Shown here: positions 1 to 5,748 of the stretch, one piece after another
How the letters are laid out: the number at the start of each line of letters is the position of its first letter
Position numbering within the stretch: the first letter of the stretch is position 1
From: an uncultured Oscillospiraceae bacterium
GTDB taxonomy: Bacteria; Bacillota; Clostridia; Oscillospirales; JAAYXM01
Direction: 5' to 3'
Length of the DNA: 5,767 nucleotides
NCBI GenBank assembly: GCA_934446465.1
Contig: CAKSEF010000073.1
Location: 1 to 5,767, forward strand
Notes under the pieces: generated by a model
The model's database searches: none
Seen by the model: the letters and a program-made list of their open reading frames with translations, nothing else
What the model was told of the DNA's origin: nothing
Program-made: the position numbers and the translations under genes

Positions 1-23
1 GGGAGAATATTGCATATATAACG

Positions 24-29
24 TATAAT
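24..29 (+). promoter_or_regulatory. Probable -10 box (TATAAT) for the flavin reductase-rubredoxin gene
   Basis: A perfect TATAAT lies 22 bp before the chosen start codon at 52. Transcription would begin near 35-37 and give a short leader holding the ribosome binding site. The matching -35 would fall at about positions 1-6, where no TTGACA-like hexamer is seen, so the promoter is only half supported. The box overlaps the upstream in-frame ATG at 28, which argues against that ATG as the start. Confidence 0.4.
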
Positions 30-51
30 GAAAGAGGTCAGGAGGTTTAAA

Positions 52-672
52 ATGGACGAAAAGGCAATGAGAAGATTAAGCTGCGGACTGTTCGTTCTGA
101 CGGCGGAGGAAGACGGAAAGGACAACGGGTGTATCATCAACACCGCCCTTCAGGTATCCTCGGCTCCGAATCGGATTAGCATTTGCGTAAGCAAGGAAAA
201 CCTCACGCACGATATGATACGGAGAACGGGCGGGTTTACCGTGTCGGTATTGAGCGAGGGCGCGCATTTCGGCATATTTGAGCGTTTCGGATTTCATTCC
301 GGACGTGATGTTGATAAGTTTAAGGATTATTCAGAGTGTATTCGCGGGAAGAACGGCATTCTCTGTATTACAGAGGGAACGAACGCATATATTTCCGCAA
401 AGGTCGAAATGACGGAGGACGTAGGCTCGCACACTATGTTTATCGGAAGTGTTACCGATATGGAAGTATTGAATGATGAACCGTCCGCAACGTATGAGTA
501 TTACAAAAATAATATCAAGCCCGCGCCGAAGCCGGCAGAAGAGGCAAGCGGAAAAACAGTGTGGCGCTGTATAATCTGCGGATATGAATATGAAGGAGAA
601 GAGCTTCCGAGTGATTTTATATGTCCGCTCTGCAAGCATCCCGCTTCGGATTTTGAAAAGGTAATCAAATAG
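52..672 (+). CDS. Flavin reductase domain protein with C-terminal rubredoxin domain (high-molecular-weight rubredoxin type)
   Basis: A 206-residue cytoplasmic protein in two parts. Residues 1 to about 150 match the FMN-binding flavin reductase-like fold, with an early ALQVSSAP stretch and the typical SHTMFIGSVTDMEVLND segment. A Pro/Ala/Lys linker (about 155-168) leads to a short rubredoxin domain with Cys173-x2-Cys176-GYEYEG and Cys191-P-L-Cys194, which would bind one iron. In the family, such fusions (Hrb of Moorella) take electrons from NAD(P)H through FMN to iron and pass them to flavodiiron proteins or rubrerythrin in oxygen or NO defence; the partner here is inferred. The iron domain has the compact rubrerythrin-like spacing, not that of free rubredoxin. 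I start at 52 because AGGAGG lies at 40-45, six bases upstream. The ATG at 28 has no such site and overlaps TATAAT. No partner gene is adjacent. Confidence 0.9.
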   Translation: MDEKAMRRLSCGLFVLTAEEDGKDNGCIINTALQVSSAPNRISICVSKENLTHDMIRRTGGFTVSVLSEGAHFGIFERFGFHSGRDVDKFKDYSECIRGKNGILCITEGTNAYISAKVEMTEDVGSHTMFIGSVTDMEVLNDEPSATYEYYKNNIKPAPKPAEEASGKTVWRCIICGYEYEGEELPSDFICPLCKHPASDFEKVIK

Positions 673-700
673 CCCGTTTTAAGCATAAGCGCGGGATTTT
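673..700 (+). terminator. Possible weak terminator after the flavin reductase-rubredoxin gene
   Basis: Directly after the stop codon, CCCG (673-676) can pair with CGGG (692-695) around a 15-base loop, followed by ATTTTCGC. The stem is only four pairs and the T tract is short. It looks like a weak or decayed Rho-independent terminator, so some read-through into the next gene is possible. Confidence 0.35.
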
Positions 701-755
701 CGCAATTCTTTGTACGTGTATCGGAAACAGAAAATTTGCAGGAGTTGTCGGGAAT

Positions 756-1295
756 ATGAAAAGATATATTGCTTTGCTGAGGGGCATCAACATAAGCGGA
801 AAAAATAAAGTGCCTATGGCAGAATTAAAGCAGGGTTTTGAAGAACTGAATTATACGGAGGTCAAGACTTGGTTAAACAGCGGGAATGTGATTTTTTCAA
901 GTGATGAAGCCGATACAATCGAGCTCGCAAAACAAATTGAGGAAATGATAAAAAATCGGTTTGGTTTTGACGTTCCTGTTTTTGTCATATCAAAAGAAGA
1001 CCTTGAGGACATTCTGCGCTATGCGCCCGATTGGTGGGGAGATGAAAACAAGGAGATTTACGACAATTTAATCTTTATTATGCCGCCTGCCGTATTCGGG
1101 GACGTATACGGCGAAATCGGAGAGCCCAAAGAGGGTTTGGAGAGGATAAAGGAATACGGGAAAGCCATATTCTGGTCATTTAGCCGGAAAGACTATCAAA
1201 AAACAAACTGGTGGCCCAAGACAGCAAGCGCAGACATCAGCCGAAAGCTGACGATAAGAACTGCGAATACGGTCAGAAAAATAGTTAATATGTAA
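756..1295 (+). CDS. DUF1697 family protein
   Basis: A 179-residue protein, the usual length for DUF1697 (PF08002). It opens with the hallmark YIALLRGINISGKNKVPM, followed by LNSGNVIFSS near residues 41-50. It ends with a TIRTANTVRKI segment, as expected for the family's conserved C-terminal motif. No signal peptide or membrane segment is visible, so it is likely cytoplasmic. The family has no established biochemical role and I assign none. AGGAG at 740-744 is 11 bases before the ATG, a somewhat long spacing. No clear promoter is seen in the 83 bp before it, so it may depend partly on read-through from the upstream gene. A strong hairpin 24 bp after the stop closes the unit. The gene looks intact. 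Confidence 0.9.
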   Translation: MKRYIALLRGINISGKNKVPMAELKQGFEELNYTEVKTWLNSGNVIFSSDEADTIELAKQIEEMIKNRFGFDVPVFVISKEDLEDILRYAPDWWGDENKEIYDNLIFIMPPAVFGDVYGEIGEPKEGLERIKEYGKAIFWSFSRKDYQKTNWWPKTASADISRKLTIRTANTVRKIVNM

Positions 1296-1318
1296 TGCTT
1301 TTCGCAGAGAAGACAATG

Positions 1319-1360
1319 AAAATCGCTCATAATCATTCGATTTATGAGCGATTTTATTAT
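1319..1360 (+). terminator. Rho-independent terminator after the DUF1697 gene
   Basis: A perfect 14-bp inverted repeat, AAAATCGCTCATAA (1319-1332) and TTATGAGCGATTTT (1342-1355), with a 9-base loop. It ends in a T-rich ATTTTATTATT. The A run on the left arm means it could also work on the - strand. It lies 24 bp past the DUF1697 stop. Its presence shows that the open frame running through it from 1295 is not a real 5' coding region. Confidence 0.8.
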
Positions 1361-1402
1361 TCCCGCACGCACAAACCGTGCCTGATATTTACCTGCTTGG
1401 AA

Positions 1403-1789
1403 ATGCAAAACTACATGAGAACCTTTTGGGGGAGCGACGGCAGATTTTACAGAAATGAACCGTGCCCGGACAACACAAACGGGGAGACGGCGGCGTCCGC
1501 TGATATAAAGGGACTTTTGCCGAACACGTCGGAGAAAAAGCTGCTTGAACAGTGGAACAAAGTTTTATCATCGGCGAAGAAGACAGGAGAGTATAATTCG
1601 GAGCTTACATACGGCATATATCAAATCTATGCCGAATTGGATATAAGCCGTAAAGACGAGGAAACAGAAAGGATTAAATGGGTGTATCCCGAGCTTCATG
1701 GGCATTTGCAAACGTTGAAGAGCCTTGTTAAGGAATACTATAATTCCGAGATTGTTCCCATATTGTTTCAGTATGAATTTCTGAAATAA
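1403..1789 (+). pseudogene. Gene remnant; C-terminal tail resembling Eco57I-like adenine-specific DNA methyltransferases
   Basis: An open frame coding for about 128 residues from the first ATG past the terminator. That ATG (1403) has no ribosome binding site and no promoter is visible, so the 5' end is arbitrary. The last 85 or so residues look like genuine protein: a LLEQWNKVLSSAKKTGEYNS stretch, then TYGIYQIYAELD, a YPEL segment, and a basic helix ending EYYNSEIVPILFQYEFLK. From memory, this pattern matches the extreme C-terminus of large Eco57I-type restriction-modification methylases. None of the catalytic NPPY or SAM-binding region is present. The first 40 or so codons are less protein-like. 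The +1 frame just upstream (1363-1455) also reads plausibly, so a further frameshift is possible. The best reading is a truncated 3' end left by deletion. A short orphan protein of unknown role is the alternative. Confidence 0.4.
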
Positions 1790-1826
1790 ATTATGCAATC
1801 GCTCGATGACATGCGGACGGACTTTA

Positions 1827-1866
1827 AAAGAGCCATTTATAACCTTTTGGTTATGAATGGCTCTTT
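1827..1866. terminator. Bidirectional hairpin terminator between convergent remnants
   Basis: An 18-bp stem with one G-T wobble: arms AAAGAGCCATTTATAACC (1827-1844) and GGTTATGAATGGCTCTTT (1849-1866), with a TTTT loop. The + strand continues into CTGCTTTT; the - strand reads GGCTCTTTTAAAG. It lies 38 bp after the methyltransferase-like tail and just beyond the 3' end of the - strand remnant, as expected for a terminator shared by two converging genes. Confidence 0.75.
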
Positions 1867-1887
1867 CTGCTTTTATCATTTGCGCGT

Positions 1888-2181
1888 TTATTCCCACTCG
1901 GCGGATATTATAGTTCACATCATGGCCGTAAGACGTCCATTGGCTGTCGGAAGTTTGCCCATCCGGTACATTGGCGGGGGGATAAACCATAATTTATGCC
2001 GGGTGATATTACATTTCTTTCGACAATAGTTTCGTTAAATATATCAGGCGATACAGGGTTGTCAACATAACGGAAAGAAAGCAGGGATGTCTTGAAAATA
2101 TACTGATTTTGCAGAATAAGTGGGTTTTGGCCATATTAACTGCGGATTAGCGTTCGAAAAAAATGACGCTTTGTTGCACAT
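1888..2181 (-). pseudogene. Unidentified decayed gene read across three frames on the minus strand
   Basis: No single long frame exists, but three short - strand frames read in order like one protein. Frame A starts at an ATG at 2181 behind AAGGA, gives NPQLIWPKPTYSAKSVYFQ and stops at 2062. Frame B (about 2110-1982) gives RYVDNPVSPDIFNETIVERN, then VISPGINYG. Frame C (1990 onward) gives PPANVPDGQTSDSQWTSYGH, then DVNYN. A last shift would give SAEWE and a stop at 1888-1890, just before the hairpin at 1827-1866. A run of six C on this strand (1976-1981) lies close to the B/C junction. I do not recognise the family. Joining frames by eye can mislead, so this is an inference from residue composition and the placement of the start site and terminator. 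The alternative is plain intergenic DNA. Confidence 0.35.
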
Positions 2182-2212
2182 TTGTCCTTATTCATCTGAA
2201 CAAACACAAATA

Positions 2213-2243
2213 AAAGCACCGTTGAAAGTGGTGTCTCTGCTTT
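2213..2243. other. Imperfect hairpin in the gap before the GH20 promoter
   Basis: AAAGC (2213-2217) can pair with GCTTT (2239-2243), and ACC (2218-2220) with GGT (2230-2232), leaving a six-base bulge on one side. It may be a decayed terminator insulating the promoter at 2271 from upstream transcription. There is no good T tract, so support is thin. Confidence 0.25.
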
Positions 2244-2270
2244 AAAATCTGTAAATTTCCTTATCTTTGA

Positions 2271-2311
2271 TGAACGATTTTGCTAAAACATGAGTTTCAA
2301 GGTGTTATAAT
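2271..2311 (+). promoter_or_regulatory. Promoter with shared 18-bp upstream element, driving the GH20/PHP unit
   Basis: TATAAT at 2306-2311 is preceded, 17 bp upstream, by an 18-bp element (2271-2288) ending in TTTTGCTAAAA. The same element with one mismatch lies at 5662-5679, also exactly 17 bp from TATAAT. At the -35 position the sequence is CTAAAA, far from TTGACA, which suggests dependence on an activator. TTTTGCTAAAA is a near-palindrome (TTTT, three bases, AAAA). A second inverted repeat, GTTAT-4-ATAAC (2304-2317), overlaps the -10 box. From the first base of the element to the ATG at 2358 is 87 bp, identical to the right-hand copy. The AraC-family protein encoded at 4577-5530 is the likely but unproven binder. 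Confidence 0.65.
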
Positions 2312-2357
2312 CATAACCGCTCATAAGCTGATGTTTTAATTAAATAGGGTGTTTTTG

Positions 2358-3578
2358 ATGGACATAAGGAGTATGATGCAGGAGCTTTTCAAGTGTAGCA
2401 TTCCTGTCGCTCAAAGTGTATACATATCGGATGTGACGAGACGGCGGGGCTTGGGCTTGGGCAGTATCTCGTCCGAAACGGTATGCGCGACCGATTTGAG
2501 ATATTTTCTGAACACCTTGGGCGCGTAAGTGCGATTTGCAAAAAGTATGATTTTCGCCCGATGATGCGGAGTGATATGTATTTCTCGCTCGTAGAAAAGA
2601 GCAAGGAAGAGGACTGCATGCCGCACGTTGTTGTACCACAATATGCCATAGACGCAATGCCCGATGCGGACATGGTTTTTTGGGATTATTACCATACAAA
2701 TAATGACTTTTATAGGATAAATACAGAGAAACATAAAAAATTCAACCGTCCAATGGTGTTTGCCGGAGGAATATGGACGTGGGACGGATTTGTTCCGAAC
2801 TACGACCATACTTATAACACAATGAAGGCGGCGATGGAGGAGTGTCTTCGCGGCGGCGTTCCCGAGGTTATAGTTACCATCCGGTCAAACGACGGCTGCA
2901 AAACCAGCCATATGCTGGCACCTCCGCAGCTTTCGCTGTTCTCGGAGTTGTTGGAAGGGAGAGTCGTGCCGCGATGATGATATACGGGAGATGTCGCGGT
3001 TTACAACAGGTATAACAGCAGCGCTTTCTCATGCGATAAGCGACTTCTTCTTCCGAGAGGATGGTGCAATCCGTGCGGGGAAGCATGTGCTTTGGAGTGA
3101 ACCGCTTATAAATCTGCTCTGTTTTGATTTTGACCTCTCTGCGGCAAAAGAATATCTTATCGACGCAATCACGATTATAGAAAAATATGAAAATACAGAA
3201 TACATTCTTGCTGTTTTCCGCGCGTGTCTCGATAAGTGCGAGGTACATCTTAATCTGAGAAATAAATATAAGTCAGATGACCGTGAGTGGCCGGCAGACT
3301 TTGCAGAAAACAGGATTCCTGAAATTATATCTCACTTTGAAAGTTTACACGAGCTCCATCGCAAAATGTGGTATCGGGATTATAAAGCACACGGCTCTGA
3401 AAATATTATGTGCCGTTACGGTGCGGCAATTGAGCGTCTGCGGCATACGGCACGGGTGGTAAAACAGTATCTTTCGGGCGAAATCACAGAGATAGAAGAA
3501 CTTGAACCGGAGCTTATTCAAGGCAAAAAGACGAAATGGCTCTCTGTAAGTGATTTTATGTATATCCATACTATGTAG
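2358..3578 (+). pseudogene. Decayed GH20 beta-N-acetylhexosaminidase gene (HexD-like), 5'-deleted and frameshifted
   Basis: Three frames join into about 400 codons of a HexD-like GH20 enzyme, which removes terminal N-acetylhexosamines from glycans. Part 1 (2358 to about 2400) gives MDIRSMMQELFKC. A shift leads to part 2 (2399-2977), with HIGCDETAGLGLGQYLVRNG holding the catalytic Asp-Glu pair (2435-2440), then SDMYF, FWDYYHTN and FAGGIWTWDGF. Near 2955-2965 an extra base moves the reading to part 3, GESCRDDDIREMSRFTTG onward, with the helical C-terminal domain ending ITEIEELEPELI and a stop at 3576-3578. The N-terminal half of the barrel is missing, so a large 5' deletion preceded or accompanied the shifts. 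Two expected tryptophans are Arg codons (2567 and 2882), and an expected Glu is Lys (2900). ATG 2358 has AGGGTG six bases upstream. It lies just ahead of the PHP gene in the same transcript. Family membership is firm; complete loss of function is inferred. Confidence 0.8.
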
Positions 3579-3590
3579 TAGAAAGGAAAG

Positions 3591-4517
3591 ATGGATTTTA
3601 TGAAGCTATATGCAAATCTGCACACGCATTCGACACACTCTGACGGCGGTTTCACACCGAAACAGCTGGCACAGGCGGCAAAGCATGAGGGATACGGTGC
3701 CTTGGCGGTGACAGACCATGACACCGCAACAGGATATCCCGAACTTCGCGAAGAATGTGAAAAGCTCGGACTTGAGACCATATTCGGGGTAGAGTTCTCA
3801 TCGCCGTCGAAACTGCTTGAAGAAAATAAAAAGTTGGGTGCAGAATTTCAGTTGCTTAAGGAGTTTCATATTTGCGGCTATCATTTTGACCCGGAATATT
3901 CAAAGATGAAGGAATATCTTGCAGGCATGAGTCTCCGTGAAACTGACCAGACGCGCACACTGTTTGAACGTGGTGTCAGGCTCGGCAAAATCCGAGGGAT
4001 CGAATGGGAGGAAATACTTGAGTATAATAAGGGGATAACATGGTTATGTAACGACCATGTTTTTAGAGCGATGCTTGCAAAAGGCGTAGCTACAGAGGAT
4101 GACCGAGGTTGGTTCTGGGAAGAACTTTTCGGAGTCCACCGTTTTGAGGTTGAGCCGGCATATCCGTTTTTGCAGGAACATGAGATAATTGAGCTCATCC
4201 ATGAGGCGGGAGGTATAGCCATTGTTGCGCACCCGCACGAACAACTCAAGTATGTGGAGTCGCTTATCGAAATGGGAATAGACGGGATTGAAATATGGCA
4301 TCATCTTGTGACGGAGCAGGAAAGAAAGCAGGGAATATCACTTGCTCTTGAACACGGACTTTATATTTCCGGTGGCAGCGACCACATGGGGCTTTGCAGC
4401 GGGTACTATGAAGACAGCGAAGAAGGAAGAAAAAGTAAATATTATGCGCCCTATCTTTCTTTCGGAACGACAAAGGAATATTTTGAAGAGATAAAGAACC
4501 GAAAGATAAACAGATAA
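3591..4517 (+). CDS. PHP-domain metal-dependent phosphoesterase
   Basis: A 308-residue cytoplasmic protein with a PHP domain over most of its length. Metal-site motifs are present in order: HTHSTHSDG (His11, His13, Asp18), TDHDT (His43), GVEFS (Glu68), FHICGYHFD (His93/His98), NDH (154-156), AHPH (214-216) and GGSDH (Asp264, His265). The PHP family uses two or three metal ions to hydrolyse phosphoesters. YciV/RNase AM-like relatives act on nucleotides or short RNA 5' ends; the substrate here cannot be read. All metal ligands look intact, unlike the GH20 gene ending 12 bp upstream, with which it must share the promoter at 2271-2311. AAAGGA (3582-3587) sits only 3 bases before ATG 3591. A second in-frame ATG at 3600 (protein starting MKLYANLHTH) has a 12-base spacing and matches where relatives usually begin, so it is a real alternative. 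Confidence 0.88.
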   Translation: MDFMKLYANLHTHSTHSDGGFTPKQLAQAAKHEGYGALAVTDHDTATGYPELREECEKLGLETIFGVEFSSPSKLLEENKKLGAEFQLLKEFHICGYHFDPEYSKMKEYLAGMSLRETDQTRTLFERGVRLGKIRGIEWEEILEYNKGITWLCNDHVFRAMLAKGVATEDDRGWFWEELFGVHRFEVEPAYPFLQEHEIIELIHEAGGIAIVAHPHEQLKYVESLIEMGIDGIEIWHHLVTEQERKQGISLALEHGLYISGGSDHMGLCSGYYEDSEEGRKSKYYAPYLSFGTTKEYFEEIKNRKINR

Positions 4518-4530
4518 ATGCAGACAATAG

Positions 4531-4577
4531 AAAATCCTCCCACGCAGTGCTTGACACTGCCGAGGGAGGGCAATTTT
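4531..4577. terminator. Bidirectional terminator between the PHP and AraC genes
   Basis: Two stacked stems: CCTCCC (4536-4541) with GGGAGG (4564-4569), and GCAGTG (4544-4549) with CACTGC (4555-4560), loop CTTGA, joined by a small internal loop. AAAA at 4531-4534 and TTTT at 4574-4577 flank it, giving a T tract on each strand. It serves the PHP gene from the left and the AraC gene from the right; the AraC stop codon (4577-4579) touches its edge. Confidence 0.8.
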
Positions 4578-5530
4578 CATGGTTGGTTTTCCATATCATT
4601 ATTACCGGAAAAGTAATCGTGTGAGATGCGTATATTTGGATATCTTTTTCGGTAAAGCTTTATATTTGCACGGTCAAGCTTCGGCAAAAAACCCTTATAA
4701 CGCTTATAACATTTGCTCATATACGAACTGCTTGTGAAACCGCACATATCGGATATGTATTGCAGAGAGTACTGCGTATGGGCAATGGCATACTGTGCGC
4801 GCCGAACTCTGAGCATGGCAAGATAGGAAGATGGGGATATTCCAAGATAACGCTTAAACATTGAAAAAAGATTTGTGCGGCACAGCGAGCTTACGTCGCA
4901 AAGATTCTCTGCCGTTATTTTTTGCGAATAATTTGAGCTCATATGACTTAAAACATGCAGAAGGGGATAAAGACGCGTCTTGGCGGACAAAAGCGCCAAT
5001 TCTCTCTGCTGAGGCGGCAGCTTGAATTCGGGCAGTGAAAAGAATTGCTCCAGCCCGTCTAATGACGGCGACGAAAAAAGATGTTCGGCAGTGAAACGAG
5101 CCTTATCTGACAGTACCCTAAGCAGAATAGGTGAAAATCTAAGCTCCCGCGAAAAACACGGAAGAAGTATTCGGGTAATTGAGTTGATATATGCCTCGGC
5201 AGGAAAGTTCTTATAGCAATCGGACTTAACACTCACACGGATAACAGACGCGCTAACTCCTTTTTGAATACGTGTACAATTCATTACACCGGGGGGGATA
5301 ATCAGAACCGAACCGGGTGAACATTCAAAAACGCCGTTCTCTGTGCAGTGAGTATAATACCCGTTGCGGCAATACCATATTTCGGGGAAATCGCAGTATT
5401 CTGCATTGAGAAAATCAACAGAAGGAAGAACTTCGGCGAAAATGTCGGCGGACGGGGGCTTATCAAAAAAACGAAAAAAAGAAGGAAAAATCAAAACATC
5501 ATCCTTTTCGGTTTGGAAAAAATTCGTCAT
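4577..5530 (-). CDS. AraC-family transcriptional regulator
   Basis: A 317-residue protein. The N-terminal half has a cupin-like sensor region: PEIWYCRNGYYTH near 49-61 and ECSPGSVLIIPPG near 69-81, the usual effector-binding fold of AraC proteins. The C-terminal part has the paired helix-turn-helix domain: first helices at about 203-245 (ITAENLCDVSSLCRTNLF), second at about 249-287 (YISDMCGFTSSSYMSKCYKR, then YKGFLP). A basic tail of about 30 residues follows. Such proteins usually activate promoters of sugar-use genes by binding next to the -35 region; the effector cannot be read here. The start is ATG 5530, with GAGGTGG about five bases upstream. A GTG at 5539 in the same frame overlaps that site and is rejected. 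The gene is convergent to the PHP gene and divergent from the gene at 5749. It is the natural candidate to act at 2271 and 5662. Confidence 0.93.
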   Translation of the reverse strand: MTNFFQTEKDDVLIFPSFFRFFDKPPSADIFAEVLPSVDFLNAEYCDFPEIWYCRNGYYTHCTENGVFECSPGSVLIIPPGVMNCTRIQKGVSASVIRVSVKSDCYKNFPAEAYINSITRILLPCFSRELRFSPILLRVLSDKARFTAEHLFSSPSLDGLEQFFSLPEFKLPPQQRELALLSAKTRLYPLLHVLSHMSSNYSQKITAENLCDVSSLCRTNLFSMFKRYLGISPSSYLAMLRVRRAQYAIAHTQYSLQYISDMCGFTSSSYMSKCYKRYKGFLPKLDRANIKLYRKRYPNIRISHDYFSGNNDMENQP

Positions 5531-5577
5531 TGCAGCCACCTCACTTTCGATATTTAATTCGTAGAATATCTAAGTAC

Positions 5578-5607
5578 AATATAACACTGCACCATGCGTT
5601 GTGTCAA
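5578..5607 (-). promoter_or_regulatory. Promoter of the AraC-family gene (TTGACA, extended -10)
   Basis: On the - strand a perfect TTGACA (5607-5602) is followed after 18 bp by TATATT (5583-5578). The bases just before it, TGT, form an extended -10 (TGnTATATT). Transcription would begin near 5571, leaving a leader of about 40 bases. This is a strong constitutive-type sigma-A promoter, unlike the two + strand promoters of this locus that lack a -35 match. Confidence 0.75.
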
Positions 5608-5610
5608 CAG

Positions 5611-5656
5611 AAAAAAATGATGAAAAAATGATAAAAAAATGATGAAAAAAATTTTT
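5611..5656. repeat. Phased A-tracts between the divergent promoters
   Basis: Four A-runs of 6-7 bases (5611-5617, 5623-5628, 5633-5639, 5645-5651), separated by TGAT or TGATG-type spacers, with centres about 11 bp apart; the last runs into TTTTT. A-tracts in near-helical phase bend DNA. Placed directly behind the AraC -35 and just before the shared 18-bp element, they could act as an UP element or help a regulator bridge the two promoters. Confidence 0.6.
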
Positions 5657-5661
5657 GCCAA

Positions 5662-5702
5662 TGTACGATTTTGCTAAAATCTATAGATACAAGGAGTATA
5701 AT
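5662..5702 (+). promoter_or_regulatory. Promoter with shared 18-bp upstream element for the right-edge gene
   Basis: The element TGTACGATTTTGCTAAAA (5662-5679) lies 17 bp before TATAAT (5697-5702), the same layout as at 2271-2311, with one mismatch in the element. The start would be near 5709, giving a leader of about 40 bases before the ATG at 5749. As in the other copy there is no TTGACA, so an activator is probably needed. It lies divergent to the AraC gene, a typical place for an AraC-family target. Confidence 0.65.
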
Positions 5703-5748
5703 ATAAGAACATTTAATATAATTTTAACAAAATAAGGAGGACTTATTA

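Noticed and set aside
1295..1402. In-frame 5' extension of the 1403-1789 remnant starting at ATG 1295, overlapping the DUF1697 stop by one base
   Set aside because: It looks like translational coupling, but the frame runs straight through the 14-bp terminator hairpin at 1319-1355 and the residues there do not look like protein.
1568..1990. Long open frame on the minus strand (140 codons)
   Set aside because: Its first third is part of the three-frame remnant, but the rest runs through the hairpin at 1827-1866 and is antisense to the better-supported methyltransferase-like tail, so it is not one gene.
2271..2288. Shared 18-bp element as a CcpA (cre) site
   Set aside because: It contains TG-ACG and GCT but does not fit the spacing or symmetry of the cre consensus.
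1990..2340. Possible insertion-sequence remnant in the gene-poor stretch
   Set aside because: No terminal inverted repeats, target-site duplication or transposase motif could be seen on either strand.
2340..2809. Three overlapping minus-strand open frames opposite the GH20 remnant
   Set aside because: They are antisense to clear GH20 sequence, rich in Arg, His and Ser as shadow frames often are, and show no promoter or recognisable motif.
3881..4599. Minus-strand open frames opposite the PHP gene and running into the terminator
   Set aside because: They are shadows of a strongly conserved PHP reading frame; one crosses the bidirectional terminator and has low-complexity Ser/Phe-rich text.
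5022..5564. Plus-strand open frames opposite the AraC gene
   Set aside because: No ribosome binding sites, and they are antisense to a well-supported AraC-family protein.
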